In this document: in pieces, positions 39,991 to 49,327 of the stretch
Numbering within the stretch: the first letter of the stretch is position 1
How the letters are laid out: every line of letters begins with the position of its first letter
Origin: Nesterenkonia sp. PF2B19
Lineage (GTDB): Bacteria > Actinomycetota > Actinomycetes > Actinomycetales > Micrococcaceae
Length of the DNA: 57,779 nucleotides
Assembly (NCBI RefSeq): GCF_001758425.2
Contig: NZ_MDSS02000016.1
Span: 1 to 57,779, forward strand
Direction of reading: 5' to 3'
Notes under the pieces: generated by a model
What the model was told of the DNA's origin: nothing
The model's input: the letters and a program-made list of their open reading frames with translations, nothing else
Databases searched by the model: none
Translations under genes and position numbers: made by a program

Positions 39991-41317
39991 ATGCTCTCCC
40001 GCCCTGACCCCAGCTCCGCGACCGGTGGCGAGTCCGCCGCCGAGGCCGGAGGCGCGACGGCGTCCCGGGCGCCCCTGGACCACCGCCCCCTGTGGGTCAA
40101 GGCGTCCATCGGCGCGAACACCTATGACTTCGCCTCCGGGCGCGTCCTGCCCACCGTCTACGAACGCACCACTGCGGCGGCGCTGCACCACGGGGCCGTG
40201 AACCTCGGCCAGGGCTTCCCCGACCGGGACGGACCCCGGTGGCTCACCGACGCCGCGGCCGAAGCCATCACGGACCCCGACGTCGGACCGACCAACCAGT
40301 ACGCCCCCGGCACGGGGCTGCCGGTGCTTGGGGCCGCCGTGGCCGATGCGCACCGGGCCCGCTACGGCGTGGAGCTGGACCCCGTCGACCAGGTCATGAT
40401 CACCACGGGCGCCACGGAGGGCATCACCGCGGCGATCCTGCGGTTCGCCGAGCCCGGATCCGAAGTCCTCACGTTCGAGCCCCACTACGACTCCTACGGA
40501 GCCTGCGCGGCGCTCGCCGGGGCCGAGCTCATCGGGGTGCCGCTGCGGGGGCCGGACTTCAGGCCCGACGTCGAAGCGCTCGAAGCGGCCGTCACCGAGC
40601 GGACGTCGCTGATCCTGCTGAACACCCCGCACAATCCCACCGGCACCGTCTTCAGTGCGGAGGAGCTGCGGCGCATCGTGGACATCGCGCGCAGGCACGG
40701 CCTGCGCATCATGTGCGACGAGGTCTATGAGCATCTCGTCTTCGAGGACGCCGCCCACCAGCACCAGACCATCCTGGCCGTGCCGGGCGCCGACGAGGTC
40801 GCCGTGGCGGTGGGATCGGCCGGGAAGTCCTTCTCCGTGACCGGCTGGAAGGTCGGCTGGGTCACCGGGTCCGCGCGGCTGCTGAATCAGGTGCGCGGCG
40901 TCAAGCAGTTCCTGAGCTTCTCCTCCGGTCCCGCCTACCAGTGGGCGGTCGCCCAGGGGCTGCGGGACGATCACGGATTCTTCGCCGCGAACGTCGCCGA
41001 GCTCGCCGCGGGCCGCGACCCGCTGCGCGCCGGCCTCGCCGACGTGGGACTGCGCCGGCACCCGCGCTGAGGCCGGATACTTCGTGGTCGCCGACATCCG
41101 CGAGATCACCGACCTTCCCGGACCGGCGTTCTGCGATCTTCTGGTCCGCCGGGCCGGCGTCGCCGCGATCCCCGTCTCCGCGCTGACCATCCAGCATCGC
41201 GCTTCCCTCGACGACGAGCTCCAACATCTGGTCCGGTTCGCCTTCTGCAAGGACCCTGCGACCCTCGAGGAGGCGGTGCGCCGCCTGCGCACCCACCTCC
41301 CCGCGGCCCTGGAGTGA
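39991..41317 (+). CDS. PLP-dependent class I/II aminotransferase (frameshifted)
   Basis: Fold-type I aminotransferase, about 441 aa after repair, resembling kynurenine/methionine aminotransferases (YbdL-like). Motifs: AVNLGQGFPDRDGP, NQYAPGTGLPVLG, ITTGATEGITAAIL, LLNTPHNPTGTVFS, MCDEVYEHLVFEDA (Asp contacts the PLP ring nitrogen) and VGSAGKSFSVTGWKVGW (Lys forms the Schiff base). The frame changes near 41060-41070 (LRRHPR then stop; the next frame reads AEAGYFVVADIREITDLPG), by one extra base or two missing ones. It ends GTGA-overlapping the following spermidine-synthase-like gene. Transamination of an aromatic or sulfur amino acid is likely; specificity unknown. Confidence 0.86.
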
Positions 41318-42146
41318 TTCCTGTGGACCGCGCCCGCCTCCCCCGACGCATCCGTCTCTCCGCCTCCGGGACCGTGGCAGAGCTCCGCCAGGACGAGCTC
41401 ACCGAGGCCGGGGTCATGCTCACCATCGACGGCGTGGAGCAGTCCCATGTGGAGACCGACGACCCAGGGTGGCTGCTCCACGACTACACGCTGCGCATCG
41501 CCGCCGTCCTGGACGCGCTGGCGGGGTGGTCGGCGGAGCGGCCCTGGTCCGTGCTGCATCTCGGCGCCGGCGCCCTGACCCTGCCTCGATGGGTGGAGCA
41601 CCGCGCCGGGCAGCGCCGGCTGCGCCCCCTGAGCAGACCGTGCTGGACTTCGAGCCCGAGCTGATGGACTTCGTGCTCGAGCATCTGCCCATGCGCACCC
41701 GCCCCCGCACCGTGGTCGCCGACGCCGCGGCGGCCCTGGCCGACGGCGGGGAGCTCGAGGGCGAGCGTCACGACGCCGTCGTCGTCGATCTCTTCAACGG
41801 CGCCCACGCTCCGGACCAGCTCACCTCGGCGACGTTCTGCGCCCACGTGGCTCGCACCGTGGACGATGACGGGGTGCTGGTGATGAACCTCGGCGACGAC
41901 CCGGGGCTGCACTTCGCCCGGCCCCTGATCCGGCGGATCCTCCACGCAGCCGCAGGCGCGGACCCCTCCCGGCTGCTGGTCACCGCCCCGGCCGACGTGC
42001 TCGCCGGCGCGACGGCGGGGAACCTGGTGGTCGCCGCCCTCGGGGAGCCGGTGCCCACCCGGGCCGCCGAAGCCGTATGGGCGGCCGGCCCCCATCCGGG
42101 GGACGTCCTCACCGGAGACGAACTGCGGCAATGGCTCGGCCTCTGA
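41314..42146 (+). CDS. Spermidine-synthase-like SAM-fold protein (frameshifted)
   Basis: About 277 aa after repair; Rossmann-fold protein of the spermidine/spermine synthase group. Features: VLHLGAGALTLPRWVEHR (cofactor loop), QTVLDFEPELMDFVLEHLP (acidic residue after strand 2), HDAVVVDLFNGAHAPDQLTS (motif IV region) and VLVMNLGDDPGLHFARPL. Actinobacterial relatives are annotated as spermidine synthase, but true aminopropyltransferase activity is not established. The frame breaks in the C run at 41618-41624 (CGCCCCCTGAG lacks one C). GTG 41314 overlaps the aminotransferase stop; GTG 41323 is an alternative. Confidence 0.78.
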
Positions 42147-42209
42147 CCGACGCCGAAGCCCCTGACGGGCGAAGCCGCCGCTGAGATCATCTGGCGGAGA
42201 GGCGCACGC

Positions 42210-42761
42210 TCAGGCCGGCTCCGCGAACCATAGCCGCGTGGTGCCGTACGCACGATCTTGGAACCGTTCCAGTCCAGCGGGCCACTGCGGCTCCGGACTG
42301 CGGGACTCCCGCTCCACCACCACGGTGGCCGCCGGATGCAGCTGCGGCACCGCGGCGGCGAGCACCTCGGCGAGCTGCTGCTCGGTGAAGGCATAGGGCG
42401 GATCCAGGAACAGCAGCTCGATCGGTTCGCCCTCCCGGCGGCGAAGATGGCGCAGCGCCTCGGACTTCTGGACGGTGACCGCCCCGGCGTCGAACAGGGC
42501 CGCGTTGCGTCGCAGGGTCCGCAGCGCCGGCTCGGCCCGATCCACCAGCTCCGCGCGACGGGCACCACGACTCAGCGCCTCCAGTCCCAGTGCCCCGGAG
42601 CCGGCGAACAGGTCCACCACGACGGCGTCGCCGATCGCGTCATAGCCCTCCAGCCGGGAGAACAGCGATTCCTTGACCCGGTCGCTGGTGGGACGCGTCC
42701 CCTCCCCCGGAACGGCCGTCAGACGACGTCCCTTATGCGTGCCCGCGATGATCCGCGCCAC
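42210..42761 (-). CDS. rsmD: 16S rRNA (guanine(966)-N2)-methyltransferase RsmD
   Basis: 183 aa SAM-dependent methyltransferase modifying G966 of 16S rRNA during 30S assembly. Start RIIAGTHKGRRL is the family N-terminus; TRPTSDRVKESLFSRLE, motif I VVDLFAGSGALGLEALSRGA and motif IV LLFLDPPYAF (NPPY-type, here DPPY) follow. GTG 42761 is chosen; the open frame extends further upstream, but there it reads Arg-rich nonsense from the repeat and the recG antisense frame. It lies just after recG. Confidence 0.93.
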   Translation of the reverse strand: MARIIAGTHKGRRLTAVPGEGTRPTSDRVKESLFSRLEGYDAIGDAVVVDLFAGSGALGLEALSRGARRAELVDRAEPALRTLRRNAALFDAGAVTVQKSEALRHLRRREGEPIELLFLDPPYAFTEQQLAEVLAAAVPQLHPAATVVVERESRSPEPQWPAGLERFQDRAYGTTRLWFAEPA

Positions 42762-42796
42762 GGCGGTCCTCCTTCTCGGTGGGTCTCCGGTTCCCT

Positions 42797-42832
42797 GTCG
42801 TCTCCGGCGTCGTCTCCGGCGTCGTCTCCGGC
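42797..42832. repeat. 12-bp tandem repeat (x3) between recG and rsmD
   Basis: Three perfect copies of GTCGTCTCCGGC at 42797-42808, 42809-42820 and 42821-42832, in the 74-bp gap just after the recG stop (42836). The unit length is a multiple of three, and in one frame it would encode PETT repeats, but no gene uses that frame. Confidence 0.75.
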
Positions 42833-42835
42833 GCC

Positions 42836-45081
42836 TCAGCCGCGTTCGATATAGGCGTCGGCGCCGTCGCTGCGCGCGATCCAGGAGTCGATCGCCTCCC
42901 GCAGCTGCGGATGGCCCTCCCATCCAGGGTCGTTCGCGGTGAGCGCCTGGACATGGTCGGCGGCCGAGCTGATGATCCCCTCGTCGCGCACGATGCGCAG
43001 CAGCTTCAGCGTGGAGCTCCGTCCCGCCTGCGAGGCCCCGAGCACATCGCCCTCCCGACGGCGCTGCAGATCCAGCCGGGCCAGCTGCATGCCGTCGCTG
43101 TGCGCGGCCACCTCCTCCAGACGCTCCAGAGACGGGTGGCCGTCCGGCAGCCGGGTGACCAGCAGGCACAGCCCCTGGGCGGAGCCTCGTCCGATCCGGC
43201 CCCGCAGCTGGTGGAGGGTGGAGATGCCGAAGGCGTCGGCGTCGAGCACCGCCATCACCGTGGCGTTGGGGACGTCGACCCCGACCTCGATGACCGTGGT
43301 GGAGAGCAGCACGTCGATCTCGCCGCGTTCGAAGGCCGTCATCACCTCCTCCTTCTCGGAGGAGTCCATCCGGCCATGCAGGCTCGCCAGTCGCAGCCGG
43401 CCGATCAGCGGATGCTCCGCCAGCCGGTCCGCCAGCAGCTCGACGGAGGCGTCCTGTTCGATCTGGACACCGGTGGCCGGGTCCTCACGCTGGTCCGACT
43501 CGGAGATCTTGGGACAGACCACGTAGGCCTGATGTCCGGCGGCCACCTCCTCGGCGATCCGCTCCCAGACTCTGCCGATGATCCGGGGTCCCTGGGTCAT
43601 CCGCGCCACATGGGTGCGGATCGGCTGGCGGCCGGCCGGCAGGCCGGCCAGCATCGTCAGCTCCAGATCGCCGAAGACCGTCATCGCCACCGAGCGGGGA
43701 ATGGGGGTCGCCGACATCACGAGCATATGGGGGGTCACCGGGTACCGGTGCCGCAGGGCGTCCCGCTGCTCCACGCCGAACCGGTGCTGCTCGTCGACGA
43801 CGACGAGGCCGAGGTCCGCGAACTGCACCTTCTCCCCCAGCAGAGCATGGGTCCCCACCACGATGCCGGCCCTGCCGGAGGCGATGTCCAACAGCGCCTG
43901 TTTCCGCTCCGCCGTGCTCATCGACCCCGTCAGCAGGGTCACGGTGACCGCCGGCGCGTCGTCAGGGGCGTCCCAGGCCGAGAGCAGATCCGTGCCCGCC
44001 AAAGCTCCGAGCATGCCCCGCAAGGACCTTTCGTGCTGGGCCGCCAGCACCTCGGTGGGCGCCACCAGTGCCGCCTGGGCGCCGGCGTCGACCACCTGCA
44101 GCATGGCTCGCAGCGCCACCAACGTCTTTCCTGAGCCGACCTCGCCCTGCAGGAGCCTGTTCATCGGCGCCGCACCGGAGAGGTCCTCGGCGATCAGCTC
44201 CCCGCAGCGGCGCTGGCCCTCGGTGAGGGTGAACGGCAGGGCGTCGTCGAACACGCCGAGCAGGCCGTCCTCCCGGCGTGGGGCGGGACGCCCGACCCCG
44301 GAGCCGGCGAGCACTCTGCGCCTGGCGAGCAGAGCCTGCAGCAGGAACGCTTCCTGGAAGCGAAGTCGCTTCAGCCCTTCGGCGGGGTCCTCCAGACGAG
44401 CGGGCCGATGGATCAGCAGATACGCCGTCGCCAGTCCGCGCAGGCCCTCACTCTCGGACACCTCCGTGGGGACCGGATCCGGCCAGGCGTCGAGATCCAC
44501 CATGTCCAAGACGAGGCGAACACACCGGTAGATCTCCCAACTGGAGACCTTCGCCGTGGCCGGATACAGAGGCACCGGCGTCGACTGCCCCTCGCCGGGC
44601 AGCGGAACGCCCGCCGGACCACGGGAGTCAGCTCCCGGTCCGACGTCCCCGTCCTCGGGGAGCACCGAGTAGTCGGGATTGTTCAGCGTGAGGCGCCCGC
44701 CGTAGCTGCCCACCTTCCCGTGGAACATCGCCCGGGCGCCCGAGGTCAGGTCACGGAAGGCCTGATGCCCCTGGAAGAACGCCATCTGGAGCCGGACGCC
44801 GTCGTCGTCCTCCACCACGACCTCCACGAGGAACCCGCGACGCCGCTGCATGCGACGCTTCGAGCGCTCACCACCCGCGCGACGAACGTGACGTGTTCGT
44901 CCTCGCGGAGCTCCGCCAGAGAGGAGAGCTGCCCGTGCTCGACCCACCGACGCGGGATGTGGTTGAGCAGGTCCTCGGCGGTGTGCAGGCCCAGCTCCCG
45001 CTCCAGGGTCCGCGCCGAGGCGTCGCCCAGCAGTCGATCCAGCGGGGTCTCCGGGCCCTGGACGGATCCGTGAGCCGTCAT
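42836..45081 (-). CDS. recG: ATP-dependent DNA helicase RecG (frameshifted)
   Basis: Branch-migration helicase that remodels stalled replication forks and Holliday junctions; 748 aa after repair. N-terminal wedge region LDRLLGDASARTLERELGLHTAEDLLNHIPRRW (quoted in part), Walker A GEVGSGKTLVALRAML, DEQHRFGVEQRDAL (DExH box), SATPIPRSVAMTVFGDL, LLSTTVIEVGVDVPNAT and QLRGRIGRGSAQGLC. The frame breaks near 44865-44880: one frame reads HVTFVARVV and the next ERSKRRMQRRRGFLVEVVVED. ATG 45081 overlaps the DAK2 gene stop as ATGA, indicating co-translation. Confidence 0.94.
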
Positions 45082-46091
45082 GCGCCGAGCTCCGTGAGGG
45101 TCAGGGCCTCGACGGAGCCGGCCGATCGGATGGCCTCGGAGGTCGGTCCGCGCCGTGCGGTGTGGACGTGGATGCGCCATCGGTACGCGCCGGCGGCATC
45201 CGCTTCGACGTCCACCGGGGTGATGATCACCGAGTCCCCCAGCTCGTCCAGACGGTGGCGCAGAGAGGCCGCCCCCAGCGGGTCGAGCCGGACCGTGGCC
45301 ATGATCTCCACCAGCGGAGGACCTGGTGCTTCCCTCGCCGGCGCGGCAGGGCCGACGCTCCGTCCGTGGAGGTCGCCCTCGGGAGTTCGCGCGCCGCCCG
45401 CAGCGGGTGCACCGGGCAGGCCCGGAAGACCGTCGAGCAGGTCGTCGTCGAGCTCCTCGCCGCACACGGTCGCGCGCAGGGCGTCCAGGATGAGCAGCAG
45501 TCCGGTGCCTCCGGCGTCGACGACGCCCGCCCGGCGCAGCACGTCCAGTTCGTCGACGGTGGCGGCCACGGCGGTCCTGCCGGCCGCGATCGCCTCACGG
45601 AGGCTCCCCTCCAGGGCGGCGCGGCTCTCCAGCTCCGCAGCACCGGCGAGACCGGCTCGGACCCGCTCGGAGACGGCATCGATCACGGAGAGCATGGTGC
45701 CTGCCACCGGTTCGGACAGAGCGGTCCAGGCCCGCAGGCTCCCTCGTTCCAGGGCGTCGGCCAGGCGCGGCACGGTGAGCCGCTCATGCCCGTGCAGCGG
45801 CTCCGCGATGCCGGAGAGCAGGACCGCCAGCAGGGTCCCGGAATTGCCGTGGGCCTCGACCATCGCCGTCGATCCTGCCGTCGCCAGCAGCGCCCCCAGG
45901 TCATCTTCCCGGGATGCCTCCACCGCGGCGCGACACGTCCGCATGGCCGCAAGCATGTTCGCGCCGGTGTCCGAGTCCGGCACTGGGAAGACGTTGAGCC
46001 GGTCCAGCTGTCCGCGGCGGGACTCCAGGGTCTGTTCGGCGAGCTGGAACCATGCCAGCACCGCCTGCCGACCTCTGACCTTTCCTCTCAT
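45078..46091 (-). CDS. DAK2-domain protein (FakA-like, short form)
   Basis: 337 aa protein with an N-terminal DhaL/DAK2 kinase domain: LNVFPVPDSDTGANMLAAM (~33-51; the Asp triad coordinates Mg-ATP) and MVEAHGNSGTLLAVLLSGIAEPL (~80-102). It resembles fatty-acid kinase A, which phosphorylates fatty acids bound to FakB, but the long C-terminal FakA region is shortened to ~100 residues after a Pro/Gly/Ala-rich linker. In actinobacteria this gene commonly precedes recG, as here. GGAGGG lies 4 nt before the ATG. True substrate unknown. Confidence 0.82.
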   Translation of the reverse strand: MRGKVRGRQAVLAWFQLAEQTLESRRGQLDRLNVFPVPDSDTGANMLAAMRTCRAAVEASREDDLGALLATAGSTAMVEAHGNSGTLLAVLLSGIAEPLHGHERLTVPRLADALERGSLRAWTALSEPVAGTMLSVIDAVSERVRAGLAGAAELESRAALEGSLREAIAAGRTAVAATVDELDVLRRAGVVDAGGTGLLLILDALRATVCGEELDDDLLDGLPGLPGAPAAGGARTPEGDLHGRSVGPAAPAREAPGPPLVEIMATVRLDPLGAASLRHRLDELGDSVIITPVDVEADAAGAYRWRIHVHTARRGPTSEAIRSAGSVEALTLTELGA

Positions 46092-46156
46092 GGCCCTCCT
46101 CCGGTCCTGCCGACCCCACCACCCCGGTTGTCGGACTCCGCCTCGCGGCGGTGCCC

Positions 46157-47197
46157 TCAGAGGTCGTTGTCGTCCACGTACTCCTGCAGCGTGCCATCGC
46201 TGAGCGCCTCGGAGATCTCCGAGATCGCCTGGGTGTCCTGGTTCCAGATCCACTGGCCGTCCGCCGATCGGCCCGAGTCCCCGGTGGGGAGGGTGAACAG
46301 CTGGATGTCGCTGACCGCGCCGCGCATCTGCCAGCCCAGGGAGGCCACCGTCGAGGAGTCGAGGGTCTCATCCACCACCAGGTGGGGTGCGAAGGTCTCC
46401 ACCATGTCCTGCACCTGCCCCGGGTTGGTGAGGTTCGACGGGGAGACCGACTCCTGGATCACGGCGCGGATGAAGGCCTGCTGGTTGCGCACGCGCTGGA
46501 GATCGCCGTCAGGGAACGTCGCGCGGTGGCGGACGAAGGACAGCGCCTGCTCAGAGTCCATGTGCTGGACCCCGGGCTCGAAGGTGTAGCCCTCACCAGT
46601 GGTGAAGGACTCCGGGTAGCTGGAGTTGACGTCGACGCCGCCGAGGGCGTCCACCAGGCCGATGAAGCCGAGCATGTCCACCGACGCGATGTGATCGATC
46701 CGCGCGTCGAAGAGGCCCTCCAGGGTCTGGACAGTCAGCGAGATCCCACCGAGCGCCAGCGGAGCGTTGACCTTGTGCCAGCCGTGGCCCGGCACCTCCA
46801 CCCACAGATCACGCGGGATCGACATGACCTGCACGCTGTCCCGGTCCGCCGGGATGTGCACCAGCATCATCGTGTCCGAGCGTCCGCCCTGCGGCACACG
46901 GGGCAGGTCCTCCGACTCGCCGGAGCCTCCATGGTCGTCGGAGCCGATGAGCAGGATGTTGATGGACTCGTCGTCCTCGTCCTTCTCCGGACGGTCCGCC
47001 TCATCGGGGAAGGTCTCCTCGTCCCCGAACGTCTGGACGTTCTCCTCGTAGCTGCGAGAGAGCGAGTTCAGGTACAGCAGCGAAGCGACCAGGGCACCTG
47101 CCACCAGCACCACCAGGGACCCCAGCACGATGCCGATGGTGAGCCGGCTGCGCCGCTTCCTGCGCCGGCGCGACTCTTCGACGGTCTCTTCTGCCAT
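46157..47197 (-). CDS. LytR-CpsA-Psr (LCP) family protein, second copy
   Basis: 346 aa, membrane-anchored. Basic N-terminus RRRRKRRSRL, one membrane span (~20-44, TIGIVLGSLVVLVAGALVASLLYL), then an LCP domain: NILLIGSDDHGGSG, GRSDTMMLVHIPADRDSVQV, MSIPRDLWVEVPGHGWHKVN, GFIGLVDALGGVDVN and ALSFVRHRATFPDGDLQRVRNQQ. The conserved Arg/Asp set is intact. It shares the domain plan of the LCP protein at 34181-35449 but differs along most of its length. Promoter -10 TATCCT at 47304-47299 with a ~95-nt leader. It precedes DAK2-recG on the same strand. Confidence 0.9.
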   Translation of the reverse strand: MAEETVEESRRRRKRRSRLTIGIVLGSLVVLVAGALVASLLYLNSLSRSYEENVQTFGDEETFPDEADRPEKDEDDESINILLIGSDDHGGSGESEDLPRVPQGGRSDTMMLVHIPADRDSVQVMSIPRDLWVEVPGHGWHKVNAPLALGGISLTVQTLEGLFDARIDHIASVDMLGFIGLVDALGGVDVNSSYPESFTTGEGYTFEPGVQHMDSEQALSFVRHRATFPDGDLQRVRNQQAFIRAVIQESVSPSNLTNPGQVQDMVETFAPHLVVDETLDSSTVASLGWQMRGAVSDIQLFTLPTGDSGRSADGQWIWNQDTQAISEISEALSDGTLQEYVDDNDL

Positions 47198-47298
47198 GTG
47201 TTCTCCTCAGCTGAGCGCGCCCATGCCCCCGGACGGCGGGCTATGCCCGCACACGGCGTCCGGCGGTCGACGTGCAACGGATGGGTCGACGTCGTTCC

Positions 47299-47330
47299 AG
47301 GATATGCCAGAACTGTGACAGGCCATGACA
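47299..47330 (-). promoter_or_regulatory. Promoter region of the second LCP gene
   Basis: TATCCT (47304-47299) is the -10 candidate on the minus strand. Upstream are two TGACAG direct repeats in GTGACAGGCCATGACAG (plus strand, 47315-47331) that could hold the -35 or a regulator site. The divergent lipoprotein gene starts 180 bp away. Confidence 0.35.
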
Positions 47331-47363
47331 GCGGCGCTGCATCCTCAGTCCGCAGTCCTCCGC

Positions 47364-47369
47364 TAGCGT
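47364..47369 (+). promoter_or_regulatory. -10 box (TAGCGT) of the DUF3515 gene
   Basis: TAGCGT 7 nt before ATG 47377, without a Shine-Dalgarno; a leaderless candidate. Confidence 0.4.
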
Positions 47370-47376
47370 GTCCTCC

Positions 47377-48048
47377 ATGAGCTCCGCCTCGTCCCCAGCA
47401 AGGTTCCGCGCATCATCCCGTGCCTCACTGCGTGCTCGGCCGGGAACCGGTTCGTACACCGGACCGTCCGCCCCGGCTCGGAGCTGGATGCGTCCTTGGT
47501 CAGCGTCGCCCGCCGGGCGACGGAAGACGGCGATGCTGCTCGCCCCTGCCGCGCTGGTGCTGAGCTCGTGCGCCCCCGGAGGCGCCGCCACCGTGGAGCC
47601 CGCCCCCTACGCCTCCGACCCGGTCTGTGCAGAGGTCATGCTCGCGCTGCCGGAGACCATCGACGGACACCACCAGCGGGAGACCAACTCCCAGGGGACC
47701 TCGGTCTGGGGCGACCCGAGCCGCGTGGTGGCGAGATGCGGCGTCGAGCCGCCCGGACCGAGCCCGGAGCACTGTGTGACTGCCGACGGCGTCGACTGGC
47801 TCGCCGTCGAGGAGGAGGGGTCGGACTGGCGACTGGTCAGCTACGGCCGGGAGCCCGCGGTGGAGGTCCTTCTCGACGTCGACGAGATCCCGTCCTCCAC
47901 CGTCATGCTGGCCCTGGCCACGGCCGTCGAGCGGGTGGAGCAGACGCGCGGGTGCACGTCCACCGAACAGGAGATCGAGGGCACCGAGGATTCGGACGCG
48001 GTGACCGAGGACTCGGCGGACTCCGACCATGCGGAGTCCCATCACTGA
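47377..48048 (+). CDS. DUF3515-family lipoprotein
   Basis: 223 aa secreted lipoprotein of unknown function, found only in actinobacteria and regularly next to ddl and thiL. A basic Ser/Arg-rich N-terminus (~1-46, longer than usual) is followed by GRRKTAMLLAPAALVLSSCA, whose LSSC is a lipobox. The DUF3515 core has DPVCAEVMLALPETIDGHH, SVWGDPSRVVARCGVEPPGP and CVTADGVDWLAVEEEGSDWR, ending with a conserved Cys (RGCTSTE). The last ~20 residues are acidic with His. If the start is really internal (MRPWSAS), the signal peptide would be of normal length. Confidence 0.82.
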   Translation: MSSASSPARFRASSRASLRARPGTGSYTGPSAPARSWMRPWSASPAGRRKTAMLLAPAALVLSSCAPGGAATVEPAPYASDPVCAEVMLALPETIDGHHQRETNSQGTSVWGDPSRVVARCGVEPPGPSPEHCVTADGVDWLAVEEEGSDWRLVSYGREPAVEVLLDVDEIPSSTVMLALATAVERVEQTRGCTSTEQEIEGTEDSDAVTEDSADSDHAESHH

Positions 48049-48100
48049 CCCTGACGCTCGGGCGCGGCGGCCTCTCCGCCGTCCCGGCCGGGGCAGCCCA

Positions 48101-48130
48101 GGCCGGATCAGCGCAGGCCGGGTCAGCGCA
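48101..48130. repeat. 15-bp tandem repeat spanning the ddl stop
   Basis: GGCCGGATCAGCGCA (48101-48115) is followed directly by a copy with one change (48116-48130); the ddl stop codon (48125-48123) lies in the second copy. The gap between the convergent DUF3515 and ddl genes holds nothing else. Confidence 0.55.
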
Positions 48131-49319
48131 GGCCGACGGGCCGCTGAAGGGCCAGCGTGATGAGCTCGGCGATGAGCTCCGGGTACTGGATCCCGGTGGC
48201 GTGCCACATCTGCGGATACATGCTGATCGGCGTGAACCCCGGCATGGTGTTGATCTCGTTGATCACGACGTCGCCGTCGTCGGTGTAGAAGAAGTCCACC
48301 CGCGAAATCCCCTCAGCGTCCACCGCCTCGAAGGCGACGACCGCCTGACGCCGGATCTCCTCGGCCGCCTCGACAGGCAGGTCGGCAGGACAGCTGAGGT
48401 CGGCGGCCGCAGCATCCGTGTATTTGGCCGTGAAGTCATAGAACTGGTGGGACTCGCCGCCGTCGTGGACCACGATCTCCCCCAGCTGGGAAGCCCGGGG
48501 CGGCTGACCGTCATGGCCGTCCAGCACGCCGCATTCGATCTCGCGGCCCGAGATCCCCTGTTCCACGACCACCTTCGGGTCATGCTTCTGGGCCAGGGCG
48601 ACGGCCTCCTCCAACTGCTCCCAGGCATCGACCCGGGTGATCCCCACCGAGGACCCGGCCCGAGCGGGCTTGACGAACACCGGAAGATTCAGGCCGCGCA
48701 CCCGCTGGAGGGCTGCCCCCGGGTCTCGGCGCCACTGGCGGGCCGTCAGCGTCTCATAGGGCCCCACCGTCAGCCCGGCGGCCTCGAAGGCCAGCTTCAT
48801 GAAGTGCTTGTCCATTCCGACGGCGGAGGCGAGCACCCCAGCTCCCACATAGGGCACGCCGACCGACTCGAGCAGCCCCTGCACCGTGCCGTCCTCGCCG
48901 AAGGGGCCGTGCAGCAGCGGCAGCACGACGTCCACCGGACCCAGGGAGGACGTCTTCCCCGCCGGGCCGACCTCCAGGAGCTCGCACCGACGTTCCCCGG
49001 TGCCGTTGGAGGCGCCGTGCAGGGCCACGGTGGACTCGGTGGGCAGCACCCGGGGCAGCTCGCCGTCGGCGAAGGTGTGGGTGCGGGGGTCCACCGCCGG
49101 ACGGGTCCACTGCCCGTTCGAGGTGATCCCGACCGGCACGACGTCGAACCGCTCCCCATCGACGGCCTTCAGCACTCCGGCGGCCGTCACACAGGAGACG
49201 GCATGCTCCGAGGACTGCCCGCCGTAGAGGACCAGCACGCGCGGACGGGCGCTCGAGCCCTGGGAAGCCACCCGCAGTCCGTCATCGACGGTGGTGCGCG
49301 GCACGGTGCTCTCGGACAT
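48123..49319 (-). CDS. ddl: D-alanine--D-alanine ligase
   Basis: ATP-grasp ligase making the D-Ala-D-Ala dipeptide for peptidoglycan; 398 aa. Motifs: VLVLYGGQSSEHAVSCVTA (N-terminal HExS-type loop), LLHGPFGEDGTVQGLLE, YVGAGVLASAVGMDKHFMK, LPVFVKPARAGSSVGITRV, REIECGVL, SRVDFFY and INEINTMPGFTPISMYPQMW. The long DdlA-type insert (~55-85) is present. ATG 49319 is preferred; GTG 49331, which overlaps the gpsA stop as GTGA, is an alternative adding 4 residues. Last gene of the plsC-gpsA-ddl operon. Confidence 0.95.
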   Translation of the reverse strand: MSESTVPRTTVDDGLRVASQGSSARPRVLVLYGGQSSEHAVSCVTAAGVLKAVDGERFDVVPVGITSNGQWTRPAVDPRTHTFADGELPRVLPTESTVALHGASNGTGERRCELLEVGPAGKTSSLGPVDVVLPLLHGPFGEDGTVQGLLESVGVPYVGAGVLASAVGMDKHFMKLAFEAAGLTVGPYETLTARQWRRDPGAALQRVRGLNLPVFVKPARAGSSVGITRVDAWEQLEEAVALAQKHDPKVVVEQGISGREIECGVLDGHDGQPPRASQLGEIVVHDGGESHQFYDFTAKYTDAAAADLSCPADLPVEAAEEIRRQAVVAFEAVDAEGISRVDFFYTDDGDVVINEINTMPGFTPISMYPQMWHATGIQYPELIAELITLALQRPVGLR

Positions 49320-49327
49320 GGAAGGAG

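Noticed and set aside
42762-43169. N-terminal extension of rsmD with a run of 14 arginines
   Set aside because: The run comes from the 12-bp repeat and antisense recG sequence; the family N-terminus RIIAG is at 42761.
34181-47197. The two LCP genes as a recent duplication
   Set aside because: They share domain plan and motifs but differ throughout the sequence and in length, and their neighbours differ.
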